Part shown: piece by piece, positions 9,187 through 15,960 of the stretch
Layout: each line of letters opens with the position of its first letter
Position numbering within the stretch: position 1 is the stretch's first letter
Source: Actinobacteria bacterium OV320
GTDB lineage: Bacteria > Actinomycetota > Actinomycetes > Streptomycetales > Streptomycetaceae
Direction: 5' to 3'
Assembly (NCBI GenBank): GCA_001298545.1
Contig: LJCX01000026.1
Span: 682,001-746,000 of the forward strand
DNA: 64,000 nucleotides
Position numbers and translations under genes: made by a program
Notes under the pieces: generated by a model
The model's input: only the letters and a program-made list of their open reading frames with translations
The model's database searches: none
What the model was told of the DNA's origin: nothing

Positions 9187-9228
9187 CCGGGCACCGACCG
9201 GGCGCTGACCGGGCGCCGACCGGGCACC
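9185..9228. repeat. Four tandem 11-bp units at the operon end
   Basis: Four head-to-tail copies of GACCGGGC(A/G)C(C/T) run from the stop codon of the DUF1295 gene up to 2 bp before the stop of the convergent anti-sigma gene. The arrangement fills the whole 44-bp gap between the two convergent genes. No terminator stem is evident. Confidence 0.7.
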
Positions 9229-9230
9229 GA

Positions 9231-9983
9231 TCAGGTGGGGAACGGCAGCAGCGCGACGGGCTGCGAGGTGGGCTCCTTCGAGCAGCCCGCCGGCTCGACC
9301 GTGATGCCCATCGCCGACGCGCCGTCCACCGCTCCCCGCAGCACCACCGCCTGGCTCGTGCGACGCGGGTCCATCAGCCCCGCGTCGCGCATGACCCCGT
9401 GCTCGTCGAACCACAGCTGATAGACCTTGCCGCCGGGCGGTTCGGCCATCCCGGCGGCGAGGAACACGGCACGGTCGCGGCTCGCGGACACCACCACCGT
9501 CCCCTCGGCCCCGTCCGCCAGCCGGACCGTGCGCGAGCGGGCGTCGGGCGCGGCGAGCACCGCGGACAGTTCCGCGGAGGCGCGCTGGGAGCGGCCGGCC
9601 TCGGCTCGGGCGTCCTCGGCGCGCTGGTACTGCCACACCGTCGTGCCGCCCAGCGCGGCCGTCGCCGCCAGGCAGGCGGCCAGCATCCAGCGGGACGCCC
9701 ACCACGCCCGTCGTGCCCTGCGTTCGGAGCGGTCCCAGGGCGCCCGGTCCGGGGTGGCCTGCCGGACCTCGGCGATCCGCCGCAGCACCTGGTCCCGCCC
9801 GCCGGGCGCCGGGCGCACCGACACCGCCAGCCCCAGCCGGGCGGCCGTCGCGGTGAACTCCCCGACCTCACGGGCACAGGCCTCGCAGTCCGCGAGATGG
9901 CGCTCGAAGGCGGCGCGCTCGTCGTCCTCCAGTGCGTGCAGGGCGTACGCGCCCGACAGCGTGTGCAGATCCGACGTGATCAC
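9231..9983 (-). CDS. Anti-sigma-K factor RskA-like membrane protein
   Basis: 250 aa. The GTG start overlaps the stop of the ECF gene by 4 nt (GTGA), so the two are coupled. The N-terminal ~75 residues carry the zinc anti-sigma motif F-E-R-H-L-A-D-C-E-A-C (H-x3-C-x2-C). One transmembrane segment follows at about residues 104-123 (WMLAACLAATAALGGTTVW). The extracytoplasmic C-terminal ~125 residues form the RskA sensor domain (GTVVVSASRDRAVFLAAGM, GKVYQLWFDEHG). It should hold the adjacent sigma factor at the membrane and release it after regulated proteolysis. The trigger is unknown. Confidence 0.87.
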   Translation of the reverse strand: MITSDLHTLSGAYALHALEDDERAAFERHLADCEACAREVGEFTATAARLGLAVSVRPAPGGRDQVLRRIAEVRQATPDRAPWDRSERRARRAWWASRWMLAACLAATAALGGTTVWQYQRAEDARAEAGRSQRASAELSAVLAAPDARSRTVRLADGAEGTVVVSASRDRAVFLAAGMAEPPGGKVYQLWFDEHGVMRDAGLMDPRRTSQAVVLRGAVDGASAMGITVEPAGCSKEPTSQPVALLPFPT

Positions 9984-10564
9984 GCGCTCACCCCCAGGCA
10001 GTCGCGCAACCGGATCAGCCCGTCGCGCAGGCGGGTCTTCACGGTGCCGAGCGGCACCGCCAGGGCCTCGGCGACCTGCCGGTAGGTCAGCCCCCGGTAG
10101 TAGGCGAGCTCCACCGCCTGCCGCTGGAGCTCGGTCAGCGTGCGCAGACAGCGCCGGACCTGCTCCCGTTCGAGCCGGGCCTCCACCTGCTCGATGACCT
10201 CGTCGTACTCGGGCGCGTGGTCGAGCAGGGCGGCCCGGTGCTCGCGCGCCGCCGCGGCCTGCACCGACCGGACCCGGTCGACGGCCCGCTGGTGGGCCAT
10301 GGTCAGCACCCAGTTGACGGCCGAGCCGCGCTCGGGGCGGTACCGGGGAGCGGAGCGCCACACCTCCACGAGCACCTCCTGGGTCACCTCCTCGGACTGC
10401 GCCCGGTCGCGCAGCACCGCGCGCACCACCCCCAGCACCGGCCCCGCGACGATGTCGTAGAGACCGGCGAAGGCCTCCTGGTCGCCCAGGGCCACCGCGC
10501 CCAGCAGTTCCTGGGGATCCGGCTGGGAGGCAGGGTTCCGGCCGATGTGGACGGCTTCTTTCAC
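9980..10564 (-). CDS. sigK: ECF RNA polymerase sigma factor, SigK-like
   Basis: 194 aa. The GTG start at 10564 is preceded by GAAGGA at suitable spacing; longer readings run into Arg/Pro-rich non-coding style. Region 2 is LYDIVAGPVLGVVRAVLRDRAQSEEVTQEVLVEVWRSAPRY and region 4 is RTLTELQRQAVELAYYRGLTYRQVAEALAVPLGTVKTRLRDGL. It has no C-terminal extension. The coupled downstream RskA-type anti-sigma places it in the SigK/RskA group. A 20-mer shared with the next ECF gene lies 97 nt upstream, suggesting common control. Confidence 0.87.
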   Translation of the reverse strand: MKEAVHIGRNPASQPDPQELLGAVALGDQEAFAGLYDIVAGPVLGVVRAVLRDRAQSEEVTQEVLVEVWRSAPRYRPERGSAVNWVLTMAHQRAVDRVRSVQAAAAREHRAALLDHAPEYDEVIEQVEARLEREQVRRCLRTLTELQRQAVELAYYRGLTYRQVAEALAVPLGTVKTRLRDGLIRLRDCLGVSA

Positions 10565-10660
10565 GGGGGATCCTTCGGGAGTGCGGTAGGTCCGGACGTA
10601 ATCCGGTGCACGAGGGGCGGGGGATTGGTCCGCGCCCGCTGTTCCTCGGCGAACTCGAAC

Positions 10661-10680
10661 GCAGCGTTTGTGCGTCGAAT
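10661..10680 (-). promoter_or_regulatory. Shared 20-mer upstream of the SigK-like gene
   Basis: Read on the minus strand this is ATTCGACGCACAAACGCTGC, 97 nt upstream of the sigma-factor start. It matches 17 of 20 positions in the same orientation with the element at 11448-11467, 111 nt upstream of the neighbouring ECF gene. It could be an ECF promoter or an operator for the MerR-type regulator. Confidence 0.5.
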
Positions 10681-10743
10681 TTCGGTTCGCCCGGGGAACG
10701 CGTGTGCGGAAGGGGGGTGCGGCCGTACCGGGGGCTCGGGGGC

Positions 10744-11337
10744 TCAGCCGTACGGACCGGACTCCAGACGGCCGCGCAGCCGCAGCATGCCGCGCCGGGC
10801 GTGGCTCTTGACCGTGCCCAGCGGCCAGCCGGTGCGCTCGGCGATCTGCGTCTGCGTCAGGTCCTCGTAGAAGGTCAGCCGCAGCACCTGCCGCTGGGGT
10901 GCCGGGAGCCGGGCCAGCTCGCCGCGCACCAGGACGCGGTCCAGGACCTCCTCGGGGCGACCGCGTCCCGGGTCGCGCAGGGTCAGCCACGAGCCGGCCG
11001 AGGTGACGAGTTCCTGGCGGCGGGTCCGGGCGGCCAGCGCGTCGGCGATCTTGCGCCGGGTGATGCCCACGATCCAGCCGCCGAGCGCGCCCCGCTCGGG
11101 CCGGTAGCCCGCACGGCCGCTCCACACCCCGAGGAACACCTGCTGCGTGACGTCCTCGGCCTCCCTGGCGTCGCCCAGGGAACGCCAGGCGAGCGAGTGC
11201 ACCAGGGCGCGCCAGCGGTGGTACACGGCGGCCAGGGACGCCTCGTCCCCCGATACCAGGCCCCGGGCGAGTTCCTCGTCGGCGAGCGACTCCTGCGTCG
11301 GGTCGGGGCAGGGTGCGGCGGTCGGCTGCGGGCTCAT
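10744..11337 (-). CDS. ECF RNA polymerase sigma factor (LitS-like by context)
   Basis: 197 aa, ATG start. Region 2 is LVHSLAWRSLGDAREAEDVTQQVFLGVW and region 4 is LPAPQRQVLRLTFYEDLTQTQIAERTGWPLGTVKSHARRGMLRL. No anti-sigma gene adjoins it. It is divergent from the LitR-like MerR regulator, the arrangement recalled for litS/litR in streptomycetes, where the MerR protein represses and the ECF factor drives light-inducible genes. The identity as a LitS counterpart is inference from position. The gene product is an ordinary soluble ECF factor with no extension. Confidence 0.82.
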   Translation of the reverse strand: MSPQPTAAPCPDPTQESLADEELARGLVSGDEASLAAVYHRWRALVHSLAWRSLGDAREAEDVTQQVFLGVWSGRAGYRPERGALGGWIVGITRRKIADALAARTRRQELVTSAGSWLTLRDPGRGRPEEVLDRVLVRGELARLPAPQRQVLRLTFYEDLTQTQIAERTGWPLGTVKSHARRGMLRLRGRLESGPYG

Positions 11338-11447
11338 GACGACGGCTCCTCGCGTCGGGCGGCCTGTGCTCAGGCCGGTCCGGGACGTGCTCCGGGGCGG
11401 GCCCCGGTCACCTCATCCTGCGAGCCGCACACCCGGCGCCTCAACAT

Positions 11448-11467
11448 GCATCGTTTCTGCGTCGTAT
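11448..11467 (-). promoter_or_regulatory. Shared 20-mer in the ECF / LitR-like intergenic region
   Basis: On the minus strand it reads ATACGACGCAGAAACGATGC, 111 nt before the ECF start and only 9 nt before the LitR-like ATG on the other strand. It is thus placed to control both genes. It is the partner of the element at 10661-10680 (17/20 identity). Confidence 0.5.
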
Positions 11468-11476
11468 CGTCGCCCC

Positions 11477-12624
11477 ATGAGCGCATTCCCGAACCCCGAC
11501 GAGGCCGGCCTGACGACCGGGGCGCTGGCCCGCCGACTGGGCGTGGCGCCCACCACCCTGCGTTCCTGGGACCGCCGGTACGACATCGGGCCCGCCGTCC
11601 GCGCCGACGGGCGGCACCGGCGCTGGCGGGCGGCGGACGTGGCCGTGCTGGGGGCGATGTGCCGGCTCACCGCCTCCGGTGTGCCCCCCCCGGCCGCGGC
11701 CCGGCGCGCGGAGGGGGGCTGGGCGTGGCGCCCACCACCCTGCGTTCCTGGGACCGCCGGTACGGCATCGGGCCCGCCGTCCGCGCCGACGGGCGGCACC
11801 GGCGCTGGCGGGCGGCGGACGTGGCCGTGCTGGAGGCGATGTGCCGGCTCACCGCCTCCGGTGTGCCCCCCGCGGACGCGGCCCGCGCGGCGAAGGAGGG
11901 GGTGCTCCCGCCTTCTGCCGAACCGGCGGGCGCGGTCACCGAACGGCCGGCCGCGGCGGGCGCCCTGCCGCTCGGCGGCGACGTCCGCCAGGAGTGCCGG
12001 GGGCTGGCCCGCGCCGCCGTGCGGCTCGACGCGCCGGCCGTCGCGGAGCAACTGGCCACGGCCGTCGAACGGCACGGACTCACCGTCGCCTGGCAGGAGG
12101 TGATGGTCCCCACGCTGCACGCCGTGGGACGCAAGTGGGCCTCGTCCGGCGACCGGTACGTCGAGGTGGAGCACCTGCTGTCCTGGCACGTCTCCACCGC
12201 CCTGCGCCGCGCCACCCGGCCGGTCGTGCCGGGGGACGCGGCGGGCGGGCCCGGGCCGGTGGTGCTGGCCTGTGTGCCGGGCGAACAGCACAGCCTGCCG
12301 CTGGAGGCACTGAACGCGGGGCTCGGTCAACTCGACGTCCCCACCCGGATGTTCGGGGCTGCCGTGCCCGTCGAGGCGCTGACCGCGGCCGTGCAGCGGC
12401 TGGGCCCGGTCGCCGTGGTCCTGTGGGCCCAGGCCCGCTCCACCGCGAGCCTGCCCCTCGCCCGGCACATCGCCGAGACCCGCTGGGGCGTCACCGGAGC
12501 CCGCCGCGCCCCGACCGTGATGCTCGCCGGCCCCGGCTGGGCAGGCCGCCCCGCCCCGGGCCTGCCCCGCCCCACCGGCCTGAGCGACGCCCTGACCATC
12601 CTGGCCGGCACCCACGCCCCCTGA
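11477..12624 (+). pseudogene. litR: LitR/CarH-like B12-binding MerR regulator, frameshifted by a tandem duplication
   Basis: The ATG frame encodes a MerR DNA-binding domain (LTTGALARRLGVAPTTLRSWDRRY, then HRRWRAADVAVL). Near 11690 it runs into a second copy of the same domain in a different frame, after which the frame of the second copy stays open to 12624. The C-terminal half looks functional: a helical bundle with KWASSGDRYVEVEHLLSWH (a W-x10-E-H variant of the W-x9-E-H motif of CarH/LitR), and a B12-binding domain with CVPGEQHSLPLEAL, where the His is the expected lower cobalt ligand. Removing two of eight Cs at 11684-11691 would fuse both copies in frame (~381 aa); removing the whole duplicate would give ~321 aa, the usual family size. 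A separate start at GTG 11724 behind GAGGGGGG is also conceivable. Confidence 0.75.
11539..11890. repeat. 182-bp imperfect tandem duplication of the MerR HTH coding segment
   Basis: The block starting GGGCGTGGCGCCCACCACC at 11539 recurs at 11721, a period of 182 bp. The first ~143 bp are nearly identical, with only two substitutions (GAC/GGC after RRY, GGG/GAG in the recognition wing region). Identity falls off at the end, where copy 1 has C8 and copy 2 has C6. Without the two extra Cs the period would be 180 bp, exactly 60 codons. Confidence 0.9.
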
Positions 12625-12692
12625 CGAACAACACCCACCCGCCGTACGGGGCCGGGCCCGCCCCTCCCGGTCCGCGGGGTCCCGCGCGGCCG

Positions 12693-13388
12693 TCAGCCCA
12701 GGTGCTTCAGGAGTTCTGTGGCGAGGGGGGCCGAGGAGGCCGGGTTCTGGCCGGTGATCAGGTTGCGGTCCACCACCACGTGCGGCGCCCACGGCTCGCC
12801 GGCCCGGACTTCGACGCCCGCCTCGGTCAGCCGGTCCTGGAGCAGCCACTTGGCCTTGTCGCCCAGGCCTGCCTGGAGCTCCTCCGCGTTGGTGAACGCG
12901 GCGACCCGGTAGCCGGCGAAGGCGTTGGAGCCGTCCTCGGTCACCGCGGCGAGCAGCGCGGCGGGGCCGTGGCAGACGACACCCAGGGGCTTGCCCGAGC
13001 GGAGGGCGTCGACCAGGAGCCGACCGGAGACGGCGTCGACCGCCAGGTCCTCCATGGGGCCGTGCCCGCCCGGGTAGAAGACGGCCGCGTGGTCGCCGAG
13101 GTCCACGTCCTCCAGCCGGAGCGGCCGGCGCAGCTCCGGGATGGCGTCGAGCGCGGCGGCGATGCGGTCGGCGGCCTCCTGGCCGCCGTTGACCTCGGCC
13201 GCCAGGCTGCCCTGGTCCACGGTCGGGACGACACCGCCCGGCGTGGCGACGACGACCTCGTGGCCGGCCGCCCGGAACGCCTCGTACGGGGCGACGACCT
13301 CCTCCGCCCAGAAGCCGGTGGGGTGCAGGGTGCCGTCGGCGAGCGTCCAGTGGTCGGCGCCGGTCAGCACGAAGAGGATCTTGGCCAT
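12693..13388 (-). CDS. DJ-1/PfpI family protein (type 1 glutamine amidotransferase domain, Hsp31-like)
   Basis: 231 aa; ATG with GGAGCTC upstream, and the domain begins immediately (MAKILFVLTGADHWTLADG). The nucleophile elbow is visible as GVVCHGPAALLAAV around residue 133, and the preceding acid lies in FYPGGHGPMEDL. WTLADGTLHPTGFWAEEVVAPYEAFRAAGHEVVVATPGG is typical of the Hsp31/HchA-like glyoxalase III and chaperone branch. Likely role: detoxification of methylglyoxal or repair of glycated proteins. It is divergent from a LysR gene with a 7-2-7 palindrome between them, so it is probably that regulator's target. Confidence 0.87.
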   Translation of the reverse strand: MAKILFVLTGADHWTLADGTLHPTGFWAEEVVAPYEAFRAAGHEVVVATPGGVVPTVDQGSLAAEVNGGQEAADRIAAALDAIPELRRPLRLEDVDLGDHAAVFYPGGHGPMEDLAVDAVSGRLLVDALRSGKPLGVVCHGPAALLAAVTEDGSNAFAGYRVAAFTNAEELQAGLGDKAKWLLQDRLTEAGVEVRAGEPWAPHVVVDRNLITGQNPASSAPLATELLKHLG

Positions 13389-13506
13389 GGGTGAGCTCCG
13401 GAAGTGTCGGTGCCGAGGTTCGCGATCGCGGACCCCGGCGCGGGAAGTGCCTTGTCGAACGTAGGCGGTCGAGGCATAGGGATCCAATGAGGATTCCAAT
13501 GCCCGA

Positions 13507-13522
13507 CATAGGACTTCCTATG
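13507..13522. promoter_or_regulatory. Palindromic operator between the DJ-1 and LysR genes
   Basis: CATAGGA-CT-TCCTATG is a perfect 7-2-7 inverted repeat, 23 nt before the LysR start. A related half-site, GCATAGGGATCC, lies ~33 bp upstream at 13474. The arrangement fits a LysR recognition site with an auxiliary site, but binding by this LysR is inference. Confidence 0.55.
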
Positions 13523-13545
13523 GGTGCGGGAGGAATACTGGCCAG

Positions 13546-14466
13546 GTGGAACATACCGAGGGCCGCCCCGCCGAGCAGCTGGACCTGAACCTGCTGCGCA
13601 CCTTCCTCGCGGTGTACCGCTCCGGCTCGTTCACCGGAGCGGCGCAGTTGCTGGGCCTGTCCCAGCCGACGGTGACGACGCAGATGCGCGCCCTGGAGCG
13701 GCAGGCCGGGCGCGAGCTCTTCGAGCGGCTCCCGCGGGGGGTCTCGCCGACCGCCGTGGCCGACGAGCTCGCGGCCCGGGTCTCCGCGCCGCTCGACGAG
13801 CTGGCCACCGTGGCAGGTCCGGACCCGGCGGCCGGCCGGGCCGATCCGGTGCATCTCGCCGGGCCCGCCGAACTGCTGTGCACCCGCGTGATCCCGGCGC
13901 TGGCGCCGCTGATGGCCGGGGGCGTCCGGCTGCGCGTCGCCACCGGCCTGACCGACCCGCTGCTCGAGGAGCTGCGGGCCGGACGGCACGACCTGGTCAT
14001 CGCCACCATCCGGCCGCGCGGCCGCACCCTGGCCGCGGTGCCGCTGACGGACGAGGAGTTCGTGCTGGTCGCCGCCCCGGCGTGGGCCGACCGGCTGCGC
14101 GGACCGCTGGCCGCCGACGGGCCGACGGCACTGCACGGCGTCCCGCTGGTCACCTACGCCGAGGACCTGCCCATCGCGCGCCGCTACTGGCGGCACGTCT
14201 TCGGCCGCCGCCTGACGGGCTCCGCCGCGGTGACCGTGCCCGACCTGCGCGGTGTGCTCGCCGCGGTCGTCGCGGGGGCGGGGATCACCGTGCTGCCCCG
14301 CTACCTCTGCCTGGGCGAGCTGGCCTCCGGCGCCCTCGTCCCGCTCCACGAGCCGTCGGACCCGCCGATCAACACGGCGTTCCTCGTCCAGCGACCCGGC
14401 CCGGTGGAGAACGGGGACGTGACCCGGGTCCGCGATCTTCTGCTGGCCGCGGCACCCGCCTGGTGA
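13546..14466 (+). CDS. LysR-family transcriptional regulator (divergent from DJ-1 gene)
   Basis: 306 aa. GTG start with GGGAGGA upstream. The N-terminal winged helix is LDLNLLRTFLAVYRSGSFTGAAQLLGLSQPTVTTQMRALERQAGRELFER; the effector domain follows from ~residue 95 and includes VTYAEDLPIARRYWRHVFG. It is divergent from the DJ-1/PfpI gene and most likely controls it and itself. It sits between the LitR-like gene and the photolyase gene, but nothing ties its ligand to light. Confidence 0.87.
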   Translation: MEHTEGRPAEQLDLNLLRTFLAVYRSGSFTGAAQLLGLSQPTVTTQMRALERQAGRELFERLPRGVSPTAVADELAARVSAPLDELATVAGPDPAAGRADPVHLAGPAELLCTRVIPALAPLMAGGVRLRVATGLTDPLLEELRAGRHDLVIATIRPRGRTLAAVPLTDEEFVLVAAPAWADRLRGPLAADGPTALHGVPLVTYAEDLPIARRYWRHVFGRRLTGSAAVTVPDLRGVLAAVVAGAGITVLPRYLCLGELASGALVPLHEPSDPPINTAFLVQRPGPVENGDVTRVRDLLLAAAPAW

Positions 14467-14483
14467 GGAAGGGCGGCGAGTGC

Positions 14484-15857
14484 TCAGGAGCGCTCCCTGG
14501 CCCGCCGGAAGCGGGCGAGTCCCTCGGAGAGCTCGACGATCGGATCCGGGTAGCCGAGCGCCGCCCGGTCCGGGCCCGGCAGCTTCCACGGCTCGTGCAC
14601 GGCGGATGCCGCCACTCCTTCGAGCTCCGGCAGCCAGCGCCGTACGTACGTCCCGTCGGGGTCGTACCGCTTCGCCTGGGTGACGGGGTTGAGCACCCGG
14701 TTGGGCCGCGAGTCGGTGCCGGTGCCCGCCATCCACTGCCAGTTGAGCTGGTTGTTGGCCACGTCCCCGTCGACCAGCAGATCCAGGAAGTGCCGGGCGC
14801 CGACCCGCCAGTCGACGTACAGCGTCTTGGTGAGGAAGCTCGCGGTGAGCAGCCGGCCCCGGTTGTGCATCCACCCCTCGTGGCTCAGTTGCCGCATCGC
14901 CGCGTCCACCACCGGATAGCCGGTGAGGCCCGCCCGCCAGGCCTCGACGTCCTCGCCCGCCGTCCGCTCCGAACGCCAGCGGTCGTGTTTGGTGCGGTAG
15001 TCGGCGCTCGCCGCGCCGGGCCGGGCGGCCAGCACCTGGCGGTGGAAGTCGCGCCAGGCCAGTTGCCGCACGAACGCCTCGGCTCCCGGCCCGCCCGCGC
15101 GGCGCGCCCGGTGCACGAGCTCCACCGGGGACAGGGTGCCGAAGTGCAGATGCGGCGAGAGCCGGGAGGTCGCGTCGCCCGCCAGGTCGTCGTGTCCGTC
15201 CTCGTAGGCGCCGATGCCCGACCGCAGCCAGGCGGTGACCCGCTCGCGGCCCTCCTTCTCGCCTCCCGGGGCCAGTCCCGGCGACAGTCCGGCCAGCCCC
15301 TTCCGGGTGGGCAGCTCCTGCGAGCCGACCCCGTCCGGCACCCGCACGGTCCGCGGCGCGCCGAGCGGTTCGCGCAGCCGCCACTGCGACCAGTGCCCGA
15401 AGTACGGCGTGAAGACGGCGAAGTGGTCGGAGGAGGCCGGGGTCACCGCACCGGGGCCGACGGCGGTCGTCACCGCGTCGTGCACATGCAGCCGTACGCC
15501 CTCCGACTCCAGGGCGCGCCGCAGCCGTTCCTCGCGGCGCCGCGCGTGCGCGCTCCCGTCGGCGGCGAGGTGGACCTCGTCCGCGTCCGCCTCGGCGGCC
15601 ACCCGGCACACCTGCTCGACCAGGTCGCCCGAGCGCACCACGAGCCGGCCGCCCCGCTCGCGCAGCCCCGCGTCGAGATCACGCAGACAGTCGGCGAGGA
15701 ACGCCAGCCGGTTCGGCGCGGCGAACCCGGCGTCGTCCACGGCCCGGTCGCGCACGAACAGTGGGACCACCTGCCGCGCCCCGTCGAGGGCCGCGCGCAG
15801 CGGCGGATGGTCGTGCAGACGCAGGTCCGCGGTGAACAGGACGACCGAGACGTTCAT
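14484..15857 (-). CDS. phrB: Deoxyribodipyrimidine photolyase (class I CPD type)
   Basis: 457 aa. The Rossmann N-terminal domain starts MNVSVVLFTADLRLHDHPPL; the FAD domain carries SPHLHFGTLSPVELVHRA, RQLAWRDFHRQVLAARPG, the helix SHEGWMHNRGRLLTASFLTK, and then NQLNWQWMAGTGTDSRPNRV, with N-P-V-T-Q-A-K-R-Y-D-P-D-G-T-Y-V-R-R-W-L-P-E-L to the end. These are the classic residues for FAD and pyrimidine-dimer binding, so light-driven repair of cyclobutane dimers is the probable activity. The lack of a plant-type C-terminal tail argues against a signalling cryptochrome. It lies in the same island as the LitR-like regulator, and photolyase is a frequent LitR/ECF target. Confidence 0.92.
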   Translation of the reverse strand: MNVSVVLFTADLRLHDHPPLRAALDGARQVVPLFVRDRAVDDAGFAAPNRLAFLADCLRDLDAGLRERGGRLVVRSGDLVEQVCRVAAEADADEVHLAADGSAHARRREERLRRALESEGVRLHVHDAVTTAVGPGAVTPASSDHFAVFTPYFGHWSQWRLREPLGAPRTVRVPDGVGSQELPTRKGLAGLSPGLAPGGEKEGRERVTAWLRSGIGAYEDGHDDLAGDATSRLSPHLHFGTLSPVELVHRARRAGGPGAEAFVRQLAWRDFHRQVLAARPGAASADYRTKHDRWRSERTAGEDVEAWRAGLTGYPVVDAAMRQLSHEGWMHNRGRLLTASFLTKTLYVDWRVGARHFLDLLVDGDVANNQLNWQWMAGTGTDSRPNRVLNPVTQAKRYDPDGTYVRRWLPELEGVAASAVHEPWKLPGPDRAALGYPDPIVELSEGLARFRRARERS

Positions 15858-15960
15858 GGCAGGGCTCCGGGGCAGGGGTTCGGACGGTCACCTGATTCCG
15901 GCAAGCGGCGCCCGGCGGATGCAGGGGGTGGGCGGCGGGCCGGCCTGCGCGCACGGCCGG

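Noticed and set aside
11413-15609. A very long minus-strand open frame (about 1400 codons) over the LitR-like, DJ-1 and LysR genes
   Set aside because: It is antisense to well-supported genes, is Arg/Gly/Pro-rich, has no domain signature, and arises because high-GC coding sequence rarely gives stops in one antisense frame.
14484-15857. Photolyase gene considered as a cryptochrome
   Set aside because: All repair-type residues in the FAD and DNA-binding regions are present and there is no C-terminal signalling tail.
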